From contig NC_134831.1 in NCBI RefSeq assembly GCF_004210375.1, positions 46,844,035 to 46,908,034 on the forward strand: 64,000 bases of DNA, given 5' to 3'. The notes beneath the pieces were generated by a model that worked only from the letters and a program-made list of their open reading frames with translations, ran no database searches and was not told the DNA's origin. The position numbers were made by a program, and so were the translations under genes. The DNA is from Tachypleus tridentatus. Lineage: Eukaryota; Arthropoda; Merostomata; Xiphosura; Limulidae. How positions within the stretch are numbered: position 1 is the stretch's first letter; each line of letters starts with the position of its first letter. Positions 25,501 to 40,500 of this stretch are shown piece after piece.

Positions 25501-28500
25501 CCACCACTTGGAATGCAGATTGATGTTTTATGTTAAAAGTATATCGTGCTCTTATTCGATCGAAACTTGACAATGGATTACTGGTCTATGGCTCTGCCAG
25601 ACCTTCGGCCTTAAAGATGCTCGATCCTATTCATCATCACGGACTTCGGCTCTGCACTGGGGCTTTCTGCACTTCCCCAGTTTAGAGTTTATTCATAGTC
25701 TCATGAACCTTCTTTGCACCTCTGACATTTGCAACTGTCTCTAGTATGTACTTCGAAACTTCCTTCCTTACCAAAGCATCCCACCTGGGATTGTGTTTTC
25801 CTTTCTCGGTGGGCCATACATTTTCAGAACAGATGGTTTGCCATTGCTCCTTTTAGCCTTTGTATCCAGGTGCAATTGGATGAAATGGATCTATCTTTGG
25901 ATAACATTGCTGTATCCACTGGTCAGCCCATCCCAATCCATAGTTTCTTACAGTCCCCAATTGCAACTTATCTTTAAGACATCTGAGAAAGGTAGTAGAC
26001 ACTCCTGATTGGAAATACTGTCTGCTATTTGCTGAACATCTTTCTAACCATCCTTCCATTCCTATTTATACAGATGACTTGAAATCAGGTGACTGTGTGG
26101 GTTCTGCCATGGTTTGTTGTGGTTCAGTAGTTGTGTGCAGAATCCCCTCTACAACTTCTGTGTTTACTGCTAAACTGTATGCCATTTCTCTTGCCCTGGG
26201 TCACGTAGAAGCTAAGCAGTACTCAAACCACACTATTTATACTAACTCGCTTAGTTCTCTACTGGCCCTGGAATCACTTTGTGTTAGTTCTTACCCTGTT
26301 CTCGCCGATATTCAAAACCGACTGGCCCATTTCTCTTTAACATTTACTTCTATCCAGTTTTTCTGTATACCAGGCCACGTTGATATTTGCAGGAATGGGC
26401 TCGCCAACACCGCAGCTAAATCTCTGTGCTCTGGCACTATCACTGCTCTACCTGTTCTATACATGAATTATGGTCCTGTATGCAATGCTCGGCTCTGTGC
26501 CAGCTGGCAGTCAAATTGGAGTGAGCAATGCGAAAACAAGCTTTTCCAAATGAAACCCTATATTGGACTTTGGCTGTCTTCCTTCTGTAAGGATCAGAAA
26601 GAGGAAGTTGTTCTAACTAGACTATGTATTAGTCACAGTTTTTTTTAACTTGTTTTCTTTTATCTGGAACTGATGCATCAGTCTGTAGTTTGTGTAACAC
26701 TCAGATCACAATAAGCCACATTCTACTTTCTTGTTGCCATTATGACTCAATGATAGCACCATTTTAAACATGTTCTGTCCCAAGGTTTGTCCATAACGTT
26801 AGTGTTATTGGTGATAGTGACATTCACCTTGGTAATGTTTTTAGTTTATTAAAGGCCATTTATGGTTTTTAATTTATACATTACACCTTTTTAATGTGGC
26901 TCCCTTTTAAAAGTCACAGTTCATCTAGTTCAGTTTGAAATTAGAAACTGGCTGTAACATTAAATAACTCAAAACCAGGGCTGGAAAGGCCAACTTCAGG
27001 TGACTGACTGTGGTTTTTGTACTTACCTGTTAGTCTACCTGGAAAGTTATGATAATTACAGTTATGCTACAGAAAGTTCTTTACAACTTGAATTACTGTA
27101 GTTTTTCTCTTACCGTTGTAGGCTAGATGAAAACATTGGTTTTATGCTATTTATGTGTTTTTTGTTTTGTTTTACCTTAATTTCCTTTTATGAATTTTAC
27201 TAAATTTACTTTTAACTTTTTACCAGATGTGTGGCACAGATAGCCTAGCTACTTTGTGCCATAAAACACTAAATCATCCAACCAACCAACTTATGGACAC
27301 CTAGTGCTCTGGAATAGAGCTTTACTTAAAACATCTTTGCAGTTTACTATACACGTATACATATGCACACCACACACATAATGTTGACTTTGATCCTCAT
27401 CTAAAAATCATTGGTGAATTCTCTATCTGGTAACTAGAAAATTTTATCCCACCAAAGTAAATTTTTGTCCATTTATTTGTTTAAAAGAAGATGATATTTT
27501 GTACAAGGGAAATGTTTGTACAGTCTAACAAAAGATGCTGAAAACATGAAATGTTCAGTTCTATGATTGGTTAATAATGCTGTTTTTGTCACTATACTTT
27601 CTATTATGGACAAACTTCATGTATATTTTGTGTGGATTTCAATGTGAATGATTGTTTGTAGTAACACAGTACAGTGTGAAAAACTCAATAATTTAATATA
27701 CCACACATTTTAATTTTTTATTTTATATACAAGTTTTACAGTAAGTAAATTATTTATAAAACAGACACTGTTTTGATCACTGGTGCAATCATTCTCAAGT
27801 GCACAAGTTTTAACATTAAAAAAATTAAGTATTTAAATCAATATTCAACCAATGTAAAATATATAATATAAAGACAAACTGTTACCATACATTTTATTGC
27901 ATGATGTTCATATGCATATATGTGGGCTGACATAAATTTGCAATAAAAATGGCTGCCACCAATGTGAATATTTAATAAGATTAATTTCTTGTATAGATGC
28001 TTACAGTAACATGTAACTAACATGGCTGACTCAACATCTTACAGATACACACTAAAATCATCAAATGTACAAAATCAAATTCAGAATTATCATTAATCAG
28101 TTCAATTATGCATGTATATAGGTTTGAGGCTAATGTTAGACAGACATGACCAATTGAGTCTAGGAAACATAGAAGATCTAGCTACAATGGAGAAAGTTGG
28201 GAAATCCACAAATTAAAGAGAACATAATGATAACTACAGACAAAATTTTATGAATGTTTTGATCTGTACAAAACAGAATAACAGTCCATAAAATTACATT
28301 AGTTTTGCTTCTGTCTAGATCGATACAAACTACAAATATGAACAACAATATATATTAGTGTGTGTGCATGCACACTGCAGAGCTGAGGAATTCTGTGTGA
28401 GAGTCTGATGAATGTCCAGTCATTCTGTGTGATGTGCTGTACTTTATATAGTAGACAGGCCTAGCTAGTTAGAAGGAAAGGATTGAACATGATTAGCTAA

Positions 28501-31500
28501 GATCACTCTTCTATTTACTAGTTTTACAGATCATTCACTATTTGTTTATAGTACTTTTAAGTACTATGTAACATTAACATAGTTTGAGCTTATTTTTTCA
28601 ATGTAACAAAACATCCCAGGAATTAAGGCATCAAATGTTAGTTAAAGATGCAAACTAAACATTATTTTTTGGTAATAAATAAGATATAAAAATATCAAAA
28701 TTCTAGAAATTAGGTGTTTATACATCAAGATTGTCATAGTTGTATTTTGTTTCAGAGTTTGTATTTTTGGGTTTTTTTATCAACCTGTACAAGTCAGATT
28801 GTTCTTCAGACAATCTGGAGATTTCCTATTAAAATCAAGCCCTATGCTTTACAAAAAATACATAACTGGGGGAGATATGAGACATCCAACGGCTACCTAC
28901 AAACACCTCTTAACAACAAAACATGACTGGCAAGATATATCAGAGATCCAACAGCTACCTACAAACACCTCTTAACAACAAAACATGACTGGCAAGATAT
29001 ATCAGAGATCCAACAGTTACATACATACAAACAACAATAAAACTTGATGAGGTGAGATATGTCAGAGATTCAACAGTGAAGAACATGCATACAAATAATC
29101 CTGGCAGTGTGTGGCATATCAGAGATCTGATTGGAACACCTCTCAGCTTAACAATGTAACTTGTCTAGGGGAGTCATTTCAGAGAGTGAACATCTACTCA
29201 TATACACAGCTTAACAATGAAACCTGGCTTGGCAAGACACAGGTTGACAAGCAAGTAAACTTGGCTTGGGGAAGCATATCAGAGATTTGATAGCTACGTA
29301 TCTACACAAATCTTAAACATATGTTGCTTTGTGAGATATGACATCAGATAGATACACTGAAACACACTGCTTTGGAATTAAACATCAGAGATTCAACAGC
29401 ACAAATATTCATACAGTTTAACAGCAAAACTTGGCTATGTGGGCCATGTCACATATTCATCAGCTACACACACATACACAAAGGTAAAACAAACAAACCT
29501 AGCTGGGTGAAATGTCAAGGGTTTGACAACTGGATGCATTCACATATATTAGCAAATATGTGGTTGGGTGAAACATATTGGAGATCCAACATTATACTTG
29601 CTTATGCACATCTTAATACTGAAACATAGATAGGTAAGACATCAAAGGTCCAACAACTATAAAAATACACATGGCTTAACAGAGAAAAATGACGAGACGA
29701 ATCATCTGAGAGATCCATACACACACACACATGTATGAAGCCAGTTGATCTCTGACAGGTCTCACAGAGCCAGGTTTGTTTGTAAAACAGTGTATGTATG
29801 TAGCTATCAGATGTCCAACATCTCTCACCCTGCCAGAGATCAACTGGCTTTATACACACATACAGTTTAATAAAAAATGTTAACATGCAGCACACCATAT
29901 ATCATCATCCTTTTCCTAAAAGTAACTTGCTTCTATTTCTGGCCTTGGATTTCATAAAAGTTAATGATGTTTCAAGTTATGTCCACATTAGTATTTAACT
30001 GTGAAATTTTCTAATGTACATTCAGTATTATCTTGTCTTAAAAATATTTAATGTAAATTAAATTTATGTGAGGACATTTTCCAAAGATTTGTCTTTTTGC
30101 AGTGATGACAGTCTCGGTTATGAGTATCCATTTACTTTAAAAGCAGTTCAGAAAGATGGGCTTTTGTGTGCATGGTGTCCATGGTACAGGTTAGTCAACA
30201 GTATATGTAATTAGGTAAACATTAAGATACCTGTAAAATGAACTATATGATGCTTGATTTAATTTTGAAATAAAATGTTGTTTATTGTAATATCTTAAAA
30301 ATTAAAGTTAAGTGTAGAGTTGTGCATGTTTAATATTACTGTTAATAAATTGGTAATGTTTAACCTAGACTGGTACATCGAGGTTCATGACCTAATTTGA
30401 TTGAAAACAACTGAATAATACTGTAAGAAAAAGGTTTTGTCTTATAAAGAATAGGAATATAGTGTAGAAACAGTTGTTCAATAATCTTAAAAAATGTCTA
30501 ATCCAATGCAAGTACCTGAATATATATGTATTGTTTTACATTGACCTTATTGCATTGGGTGTTTTTATTTTGCATGATCTTGTTACCATGATAGTATACA
30601 TAATGACGAGAAGTACCTACTGTATATCTAAAAAATTTGTGAAGCTTTCAGTAAATATTAAAAAGATTTTGTAGACAAAAAATCATTTTTAACTGTTTTT
30701 ACCAAAACTTTGAAGTAGATGGTGTCAGGATGTTGACTGCTCCAAATGCTAAAGTGATTTTCATATTAAGACTTAACACTACTCTACATCTGGAAATTTT
30801 CAAATATCATGTGTCTGATCTCTAAAACCTCCTAAATAAACTTTTTTCTTTTTTCAGAAAAAAATTTTATTTTATCTGTATTTGCAAATATATTCAGAGT
30901 TGGTCAATTTCACCAACCTGATAACCACTATCAATAAAATTAGGAGATAATTCAAAATAACCCTTTTTATTTTATTTTTTTCTGGAAAGACTACAAATCT
31001 GTAGCAGCAGAAAAGCAAAATTGTTTATCCTATGTACCATGAAGCTTGTAATAATATATCTATCTGTTTATACTCAGTGTTATTATTTTATAGCACTTCA
31101 AGGTGTATATAAACATATTGCCACACAAGTTGTATATCTCTTGGCAAATTTGTTTAATCTATCCTTAAGTGCTTAATTTTTACATTTGAGTTACTTTTCT
31201 TTTAATAATAATAAGACACAAAAAAAAAAAATAGTTCTTATCTGTTTTTTTTCTTTGCTTTTGGCTGTTGATGAAACTTAGGCCTACTTTTTTGTACTAT
31301 GTACTAATGATACTACTAGACTAAGTAAATTATTTAATTAAATAATGCACCTAAGAACACAAAATAATAACTTGTAAAAAGCAATCGATGATCTACAATT
31401 AATAATTTTTCTGGCTTTCAAAGTATGCAATTAGATCTGTTAAAAATTGAGCTAAGCTCCTTGATGTCTTTCCTATGCGAATAAAGTTTGATCTGAATGC

Positions 31501-34500
31501 AAAATTGACCATTCCTCGTACAGATTGCAACATAATTTCATTTGATTGATTAAAACTTTGGATTTTATGTTGGTTATAAATAATATAGGAATAAGCATCC
31601 AAGAGAAATGTTTGGCAATTTGTAAAAAAGAGGATGTGACAGGTGGGTGTGGCAAGATGGGTCTAATTTTCTATTTTATAGCTCTGTAACCAAATAAGAG
31701 ATATATATAAATTATGCTTTCTTCAACCAGTGATGATATTATGAGTAATTTTTAATTAATTCCTTTTTTCTTAGAGGTGTAGTAAATAAATTAGAGAAGT
31801 GGGAAGACACAGATAGCAAATGTTGCAATTTTTATACTAGGAAAGATTGACCAGCATTCTTTTAAAACATGTTCAAGCATCAATATAAATTTTCCTTATG
31901 CTTATAAACTGTTTGCCTACCTCTTACTATATTAACATAATGTGCTTTCTTACTTGCATGCTTTTTCTTGTTTTTCATCTGTATTCATTATTTATTATTA
32001 TTATAAAAGTAACTATGATTTAAACATTTGAAACTTGTTTAGATTATGTAAGATAATGAAAAATAATGATAAAAAATTGTCACAATTAACATGAGTTATG
32101 TTTAAATACTAAAAACATACAACCTTGTAAAATGAAATCTGTTGTTTTTCTTTAGGTGAACAACCTGTAACAAGAGTTAAGACTTGAATTGACTAAGTAC
32201 TGAAATAGTTTGAAGCATCTAATTATTGAAGATTATCTAGGCTTTTAAAGTTTGCAATAACTGATATCCATTTGCCACAATATTATCACAAGTACCCATG
32301 ATAAATGTAATGTTACTCTCAGGAATGCTTATATAAACAGTGGTCATCACTGTGTAGATTTTATTCATTACACACCAAGGTTGTGCCAAAAGAGTGTCAC
32401 TGCTGAGAAAAGTATATATGAAAATTGTGAAGTTAGCAATATTAAATTGACCAAGATCTACAATTAAGTGTTTTCAACTCCATTCTGTTTATAAGTCTGT
32501 AACATGTTCTATAGACATGATTCTGCATGCTCCAAACTAAGGGTACCTGAGCATATGCATTGGTAGGTTTAGTACTTAAATTTTATATTTATTTCTGTGT
32601 ATTGTAATAATTATAAAAAGAAATTTATGCCACTGAAAACTAGAGTTAAAGCCATGTTTTTGTATAGCTTAAATATAGTGTTGTCTTTAATCATCTTTTA
32701 AGATAAACTTTTTTTTTTACAAAGTATTTAAATAAATAAATTAAAGCAGATAATAACCTTGTTTTGGGTGTATCTACAAAAACATAATAATATTCACATC
32801 ATTTCACTACCAGTCTATTTAGTTCTTCAATTACAAAATGTTGTAAAAATTAAGTCTGATTTTGAATACAAACTTTGATAAAACTTGAAACTACAAAATT
32901 AAGCAAGTACAGTATCACAAAGGAGGCTAGTTGAAATATACTATATTTGCCCAAATATAATGTGCACCTTTTCTCCTCCAAATACCTGCCAAAATATTAC
33001 AAATGTTCAGCATAGTTAGGTATTTTACTAGAAGCTACTTCTAAAAATCATTTAATCATCATTAAAGGCTATAAAAATGCAATGGATGGTATGGATTATG
33101 TCACGCTAGGAATATTAGAAAAGGATGAAGCATTGGTTCACGGAAGCAAATCCAATGGAAGTGAAAATGATGATTTTTATAAAACTGACATGTAAAATCA
33201 AGACTTGTGTATTAAACATTTTTGGAAATTTTTCATTTAGTAGATAATCAATCCCACTATTCAATAGTAAAAGATTAGCCCAAGGGTTGATAGAGGGTGG
33301 TGTTGACAAGCTGCTTTCCCTCTAGTATGTTACTTCAAAATTAAGGATAGCTAGCATTGATAACTCAAGTAGCTTTATACAGAAATTTAACAAACAAATG
33401 AATGATTTAATAATCAGATAGTATGAATATTGTTATAGTAATTGAGTAAACATGTTCTTTACCAGGTATACTATCACCTAACCTAAATGTACCTAACAAT
33501 ATAAATACTAGTTAGTGTTTAATTTGTTCAGTACCAAATCACTATCAGATATAATAACCAGATAATCTAAATATAGCTAACAATATAATTAAGTTAACCT
33601 TTTCTCAGCAGGTCACTGGTCAAAGGCCACGACATCTCGTTTGGTGACTTGCATTTGAATTTGTATTGAACTATTGTATTAATTTGTCAATAAGTTTGGT
33701 ATCAAATTGTAGATTATAATTCAAATTTTATTATATATTAGTTAATTTCTCAATTTAAAAATAAATATTAAAAGAGCACACCCAAATATTAACTTTTATG
33801 TGCTGCATGGTAAATTGAATACAGCAAGGGCTCAGATTAGATGTTTGTGATGTCAAAATACTAAGTCTGTAGTTTCATACAAATTAGGAACTCAAATTAT
33901 TGTTATTAACATAGAATAAGAACATCATATTTTTTCTATTTATTTGAGATATGGCTTGTGTATTGAATTAAATGCAGTTACCCCATTCACCTCTTGCATT
34001 TTAGAAAGCCATCTCATTCTTTCAAGCCAGAATTTCAAGCAGATTATTGTGTCTTTAATCAGCTACAAATTGCATATTTTTTAGATAAAATGCAGCTTAG
34101 TTACTAAGCTTGATAAATTAGTGGAATTTTATGGTATTGATATAGTTTCTTTTTTGTTATTTGAAATAAATATATATATTTAACCTAAAAAAAATTTCCT
34201 TACACATCCTCTACACATGCAATTTGAAAAGACTTAGCAACTACTGCAAACAGCAAATTGAGTACAAAGGTTGTTGTAACTAGAAGATATAATTTTTTGC
34301 TGTACTTATTTATTGCTCTGTTATTTAAGAAAAATAAATGTAATAACTTGCAGATTATTACTATTTACAAATATACGTATATAACGTATAATAATTGAAA
34401 TGTGACTATTTTAACAAATACTGTTTCCCTAAAACATAGCCAAGACATCTCACTCTATAAAAACTAAAGGTAAGATTTATATTCTTTAATTTGGCAAGGA

Positions 34501-37500
34501 ATGCATGTGCACTTTGTCAATGCAACTTCTGTAATGTTATCCAGGTGTGAATGGAAGTTTAGTACAATAAAAACAATAAATGTGTTATGATATTACAGGT
34601 ATTTAGACTAAACACTTGTGTTTTAGTATCTAGTTATTCTGGAATAAGAAAAGCGTAATTTATATTTACTTCTTAATTTTTCGTTGTAGTTATGGGAGTC
34701 AGTGAAGTTTTCAGACACCATGTAGTTAGGGTAGAGAAAATAACAGACAAAATATAGTTTTATTAAGAATAAATGTGTGAAATGTATTTTAAGAGGTTTT
34801 AGAGGTATTAAATATTTTAGATTTTTTGATGAAAAATATATTTTTAATCATAACATGAAAATCACTTTTCTGTTGGACATGTAATAAATCACTCAATATT
34901 TTCACAAACAAATCTTTTGTAAAAATACTTCATTAAAAAATCGGATTTTTGTGTGTAAAAGACTTTCAATCTAAACTTGGCATGGCCAGGTGGTTAGGGC
35001 ACTCTCTTTGTAATCTAAGGATTGTAGGTTCAAATCCTTGTCACACCAAACTTGCTTGCCCTTTCCATCTTGGGGGCATTGTAATATCACAGACAATCCC
35101 ACTATTCAACTGTAAAAGAGAAGCTCAAGAATTGGTGTTGGGTGGTGATGATTACTTGCCCTCCCTAGCCTTATGCTGTCAAATTGGGGATGGCTAGTGT
35201 AAATAGCCCTTGAGTAGCTTTGTATGAAATTCAAAAACAAACAAACTAACTAATTGTTAGGGGGTGATTTATGTATGTTATACTGAGCTCATCACAAAAA
35301 GATTAATGTTTAACATAGCTTTTACTGAGTACAGTGTTTTATTTTGTAGATAATAGAATATCTTTTCTATGTTAAACATGTAGAATGACATTTATGTGTT
35401 TAGACAAATTGAGAAATGACTGAAGAAAAGTAATTTGAGGAATTATAATACTTGGTTGAACATAAAAAATGAACATAGTTTCAAATTACATATCCCATGT
35501 TTTCTTCTTTCTTCTCCAGTGGATAAAAGATGTCCTTCATACTGTAAGGAGTCTTTATTTAGTTTATAGAAAATTGAAACCAACAACTCAGTTTAATTAC
35601 AAACATTTATCATGTGTTTGAGGTTAATGTTGCTATTAACAGGTTTTGCCTAGGCTGTTCTGTGGATTACTGTGGTGCTGACTTTAACTTTGCTTCAGCT
35701 TATATTGCCATCGATTGGGATCCAACAGCATTACACCTAAGATATCAAACATCTCAGGAAAAGGTATTTAAGATATCAAACCTTACTTAGCCAATACTTA
35801 AGATACAAGCCCTCTTAAGGACATCCAAAATCATAGAAAGATGCATGATACAAAACTGTAACATCAACATGTGTGTAATTAATGTGCCCATAAAAATCTC
35901 CCATTTAAAACCACCTTTAAAATGTCTGAATATTAACTATGTCTATTTCACAGTATTAACTGATCAATATTAACTAAATGTTATTGTACTTATAAAACTT
36001 CCTAACTTGCTATACATGTGTGTTTAAGAAGTAAATCAAAATTTCACTCTTTCAACAAGTTTTCCTGTGTGTAAGTAAATAAGCGACTTTTGTGTGAACT
36101 CTATACTTGATATTGCTGTTCAAAAATGTAGCTATTAAAAAGAAAACAAGTGTAATAAAACAATTTTAAGTTCTACAAAGACAAGTAGGGATCAATATTT
36201 ATATAACCTAGCTAGTTGTAATAATATAAAAGATTTTAATGCTACAAAAACTGAGTTACTTGAAATTTTAATTTTCTGTCCCTAGTTTGGCAAATCATTG
36301 TAATTATGTTAGTATAAGTCAAAGTAGCAATACATTTTTTATTGTAAGTAACTCAGTTTTGTAGTATTGAATTTCTTGTAGGAATTTTTTTATTTTTTGT
36401 AGCATTAAAACCTTCTATATTACTATAGCTAACTAGAGCATGTAAACATCAATCCCTACTTGTCTTTATGATATTTTTTTAAAAAAAATGTATTAGACTT
36501 AGCATTAAACATATAAAAAAATATACATCATAAATATTACAATATCAAACATATAAGAAGAAATACATTTACAGAATCAAATATCTTGGGAAAAATTAAA
36601 CCTAATTAAGATATTTGACATATCACTCTTATATCTATGTAAAAGTTTAATAATTTACTAAGGCTGGTGTAGTAAATATCTGAAAATGTTTGAACAATGT
36701 TATAGTAATTAATGAAGACTTATGAAATTAACAAATGTTTGTTGTTTGTATAGTGAGTATAACCTTTTTTGTGAAGAATAAAATCAAATTATACATCTAC
36801 AAATACAGCTTTTTTCTGCTATCAACAGACTAATTTGAATGTTTTATAATTAACCTCTGAATTATCTAACATTGTGACTTTAATGTTATTGTATTTAATC
36901 CTTCATTTGTATTCAGGGCACATTGCAAATAACTGTTTATTGTTAACAAGTGTCTTAAAAGTGACCTATTTCTTGACCATACTTGTAGGTGTGTCTGAAC
37001 CATTCAAGTGTACAGGAAACAAGGCGGGGACAGACAGAGCCAATCAGCCTTCACGATTGTCTTGATGCATTCACAAAAGAAGAGCATTTGGGTGAAGAGG
37101 AAAAATACTATTGTTCCAAATGCAAGCAGTATCAACTGGCCTCCAAGAAACTTCAGATATGGAGGCTACCTCCTGTGCTGGTTAGTTTATGGAAGATGGC
37201 TACAAAGTACAATGTTGTATCTCATATATTGATAATTAATATCTTGGCTCCCGAGTCTGTTTTGTTGATACTTACCGGGATCCAGAAAAAAGATGTTGTC
37301 CTGATGTTCCACTCTCATCTGTACATGTAGCTGTTGTGTCCCAGCCAATAAATGGCTCTTTAAAAAAAGAAAGTAGAGCACGACTCACCTGTGGGTCATG
37401 TGGGTTTTAATGGAAGACTTTATTATGACCCACTGGTGGGTCATGTGGGAGCTAATGTGTTAATAAAGGGAAACTCCTTTTGAAGATAAAAAAAACTTGG

Positions 37501-40500
37501 ATTCTTTTATTATCTGGACTTTACTGCATTTTATTTTTACATGTATTATGAAATAAACAAGTTTTACATGCTGCTTTTTCTCTCGCAAGTTTCATAGTTT
37601 ACTACTTGCATTTATGTATGCTACAAAAAATATCTAATATTATACATTACTACAGTTTTTAGTATTACATAGTTTTCGTGTTGTGTGATTTGATGTTGCA
37701 GGACATTTTTCATAAGTTCGGAGGGTGTGTAAAACATATTTGCTATTTTTGAAGTTGTTTACTACATTTTTACTAACCATTTGGCAACAGTTTACCAGTA
37801 GGTAGGAAATACTTAACATTTTTGCCATATATCAGCTTTATCAGTTTTAGTTGACTATAATCTAATTGCACAAAATGTAACAACATTTAAATAACCTTAT
37901 TTAACCTTCTCATTAGATTTTTTTTTTTAAATTCAAGTTCAATTAATAGGAGTTTTGCTCTTCACCAAAAGACTAATTTTTATTTTTTATAATTGCTTAG
38001 TTGAAATTAAATACATTAATCTGAATCTACTCTTTAATCTCTGTTGTCCAGATTATTCACCTAAAGAGATTTCAACTTATGAATGGAAAATGGGTCAAAT
38101 CCCATAAAGTTGTAAGGTTTCCATTCTTTGATTTTGATGCCTCAAACTACCTTGCATCAGTGCCTCGAGAGGCAGTGCTCAATTTTTGCCATTACAATAA
38201 AGTAGAAGAAACTCCTGCTAATCAACAACCTCCACTTCAGAACCAGTCATCAACAAGTAATGAAACTGAGGTCACAAAATCGAGTGTAAATTCTAGTCAA
38301 AAAGACTTGCAACAGAATGTTAATTGTAATAGGAGAAATTCAAGCCCTAGTAAGAAGAAACTTCTTAATGGAGATGTGGTCAGCAGGCATCCACTTAGTC
38401 AGGATTATAAGGACCATGCAACTCAAGATTTCCACGAACATCGACTGAAGGAAGGATACGATACCTTGTCGCTGAAGTATAGACTATATGCTTTAGTTGT
38501 AAGTATTTCATGACTCTTAATTGTTGAATACGGGTTAATGACTAAAAGTGCCTTTTCCATCTGATGGGAAAAGCATAAGTTAATCTATTAATTTAAATTA
38601 TTTCATGGACTTTAAAACGGTTAATTGTGTTGCACTCTTGATTTCACTTAAAACCAAAGCTCTGATCTACGTATACTGCCCCCTGGGTGTGGATTCCTGT
38701 ACATGGTGAGGGAACCTCCCAGGGAAAGTTCTGTTCTTTCAGTTTACCTCCTCTGGGATCTAAACATCCACCCACATGTTTTCCATGTGTGGCAACCCAT
38801 GAAGGGGGGGAGAGGATCCTGGTGATTGAGGGGTCCAACCCTGACACACCACTTTGGCCTTGAATTCCTCTAGACGGGCAGCCTTGGGGTGGCCCCCCTT
38901 GGGTCAGTCGGCTGGTCCACTCAGGCTAGGGTCAACCAAATACTAGTGTTGGATGTTTTCAACAGATGTTGTGGACATTATATCTGATGCTGGCATTTGG
39001 GTATAGTGCTCACGAAACCCTGGCGTTGCTGCAGTGTCCTTGTTTCACATTGTAGTGCGTCCTCTTGTTGGGCTTCATGGTGGGTGGGGTCAGTGAGCAC
39101 TGAAATTTCCCTTTCTTTATTATGGATACTCCAATTAAAAATCTTAATAAAATAAATAAAATTGTAAAAAAACAGTCTAGGTAAACGACCATGTCTTGAA
39201 GACTCTAAACAGCAATCCTCGCCATCCATATCACCTGTTGTATCTCATTTTCTTATATTGCACTCACTTTCAGAAACACCTTTAGGGCAAATGTGTCCCG
39301 TTTACATTCAGAAGGGACCAGAGGGACTTGCTGGCTCTCCAAAGTCAGTAAAAAAGCTTTGATCTAATGACATATTGGTGAAAACATCCACATCTCAATA
39401 CAGTGAACTCCTGTTGCATTCAAAGGCTATTGGGGATATACCTATAGAGGTTACACCTCATGCTACTTTAAATTCATCAAGAGTATTTATTTTTGAGAAG
39501 GATTTGAAGAGCATCCCAGAGTCTGAGACTCTCGCTGTTTTCTCCACCCAAGGAGTTTCTGCAGTGAGGTGTATATCCATTCGCAAAGATGGAATTATGG
39601 CGCCAGCTAATGTCTTCATTCTCACATTTACATCACCACGTCCGCCTGCTATCACCAAGGCAAGTTATCTTAATTGCAGAGTACAGCCATACATTCCAAA
39701 CCCTCCTATGTTTCCAGTGCCAGCAGTTCAGTTGCTCAAAAACATCATGTCATGGTTTCTTGATGTGCCCGTTGCAGTGGCAAGGACCATAATGCCTACG
39801 AGTGTAAAACGGACCCTCATTGCATCAATTGTAATGGCTCTCATCCATCCTACTTTCATTCTTGCCATAAATGGTTGGAAGAAAAAGAGGTGATGCTTTT
39901 GAAAATGATTCATAACATTACTTATCCTGAGGCTCAAAAATTGCTCTCTGATCACAACCTTTCTCTTTTCAATACTGGTTCTGCTACTTATTTTCATGTG
40001 CCTAGTTAGTCCTTTACTACTGTTGATCTCTTAGTTTGCTCCCCTTCATTATTTTCCCATTTTTCATGGAGGGTTGACAATAATCCATGAGGCAGTGATT
40101 ATTTTCCTAAACTCTTGAGAGAGACTGACCGTGGTTGATGCCACCCGACCCACGTGCCCCGGTAAAAGCTGGATCTAGCAAAGTAGCCCTCTTTCACTGC
40201 TCTCGCAGAACTTGATCCTGCCATTGTCTGTAAGCCAACAATAAATGACTGTGTGGCAGCAGTAACTGACTGTATTATACAAGCAGCTGCTCAATGTATT
40301 CCTAAAACCTCGACACATTTTCCACTATATCCTCGTCCATGGTGGAATCCCGCCTTCCACATGGCATGAAAGGCTTAAAAACAAGCCTGGGATACTTTCC
40401 GTAGATATCCCACACTCTCGAACTGCATCACTTTCCAGCAGGCCCATGCATATGATCGATGGGTAAGACATCAAAGCCAGAATTAATCTTGGATTAAGTT

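Larger units (their letters stand above)
21306..27290 (+). mobile_element. Long non-LTR retrotransposon (Jockey/I-like, with RNase H), copy A, defective
   Basis: About 6 kb, in order: 5' region, gag with zinc knuckles, apurinic endonuclease, reverse transcriptase (YVDD), RNase H, a post-RNase H coding tail, and a 3' UTR ending TTTGTGCCATAAAACAC then an AACC-rich tail. Endonuclease plus RNase H places it in the I/R1/Jockey-type group; the exact clade is uncertain. It is in the same orientation as the host gene, in the 12.6 kb intron between exons d and e. Several stops and frameshifts disable it, and a 221-bp MITE splits the region before the reverse transcriptase. Confidence 0.9.

Noticed and set aside
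34975..35060. tRNA gene.
   Set aside because: The A- and B-box-like head continues into a conserved SINE body and AAAC-rich tail, and cloverleaf pairing is degraded.
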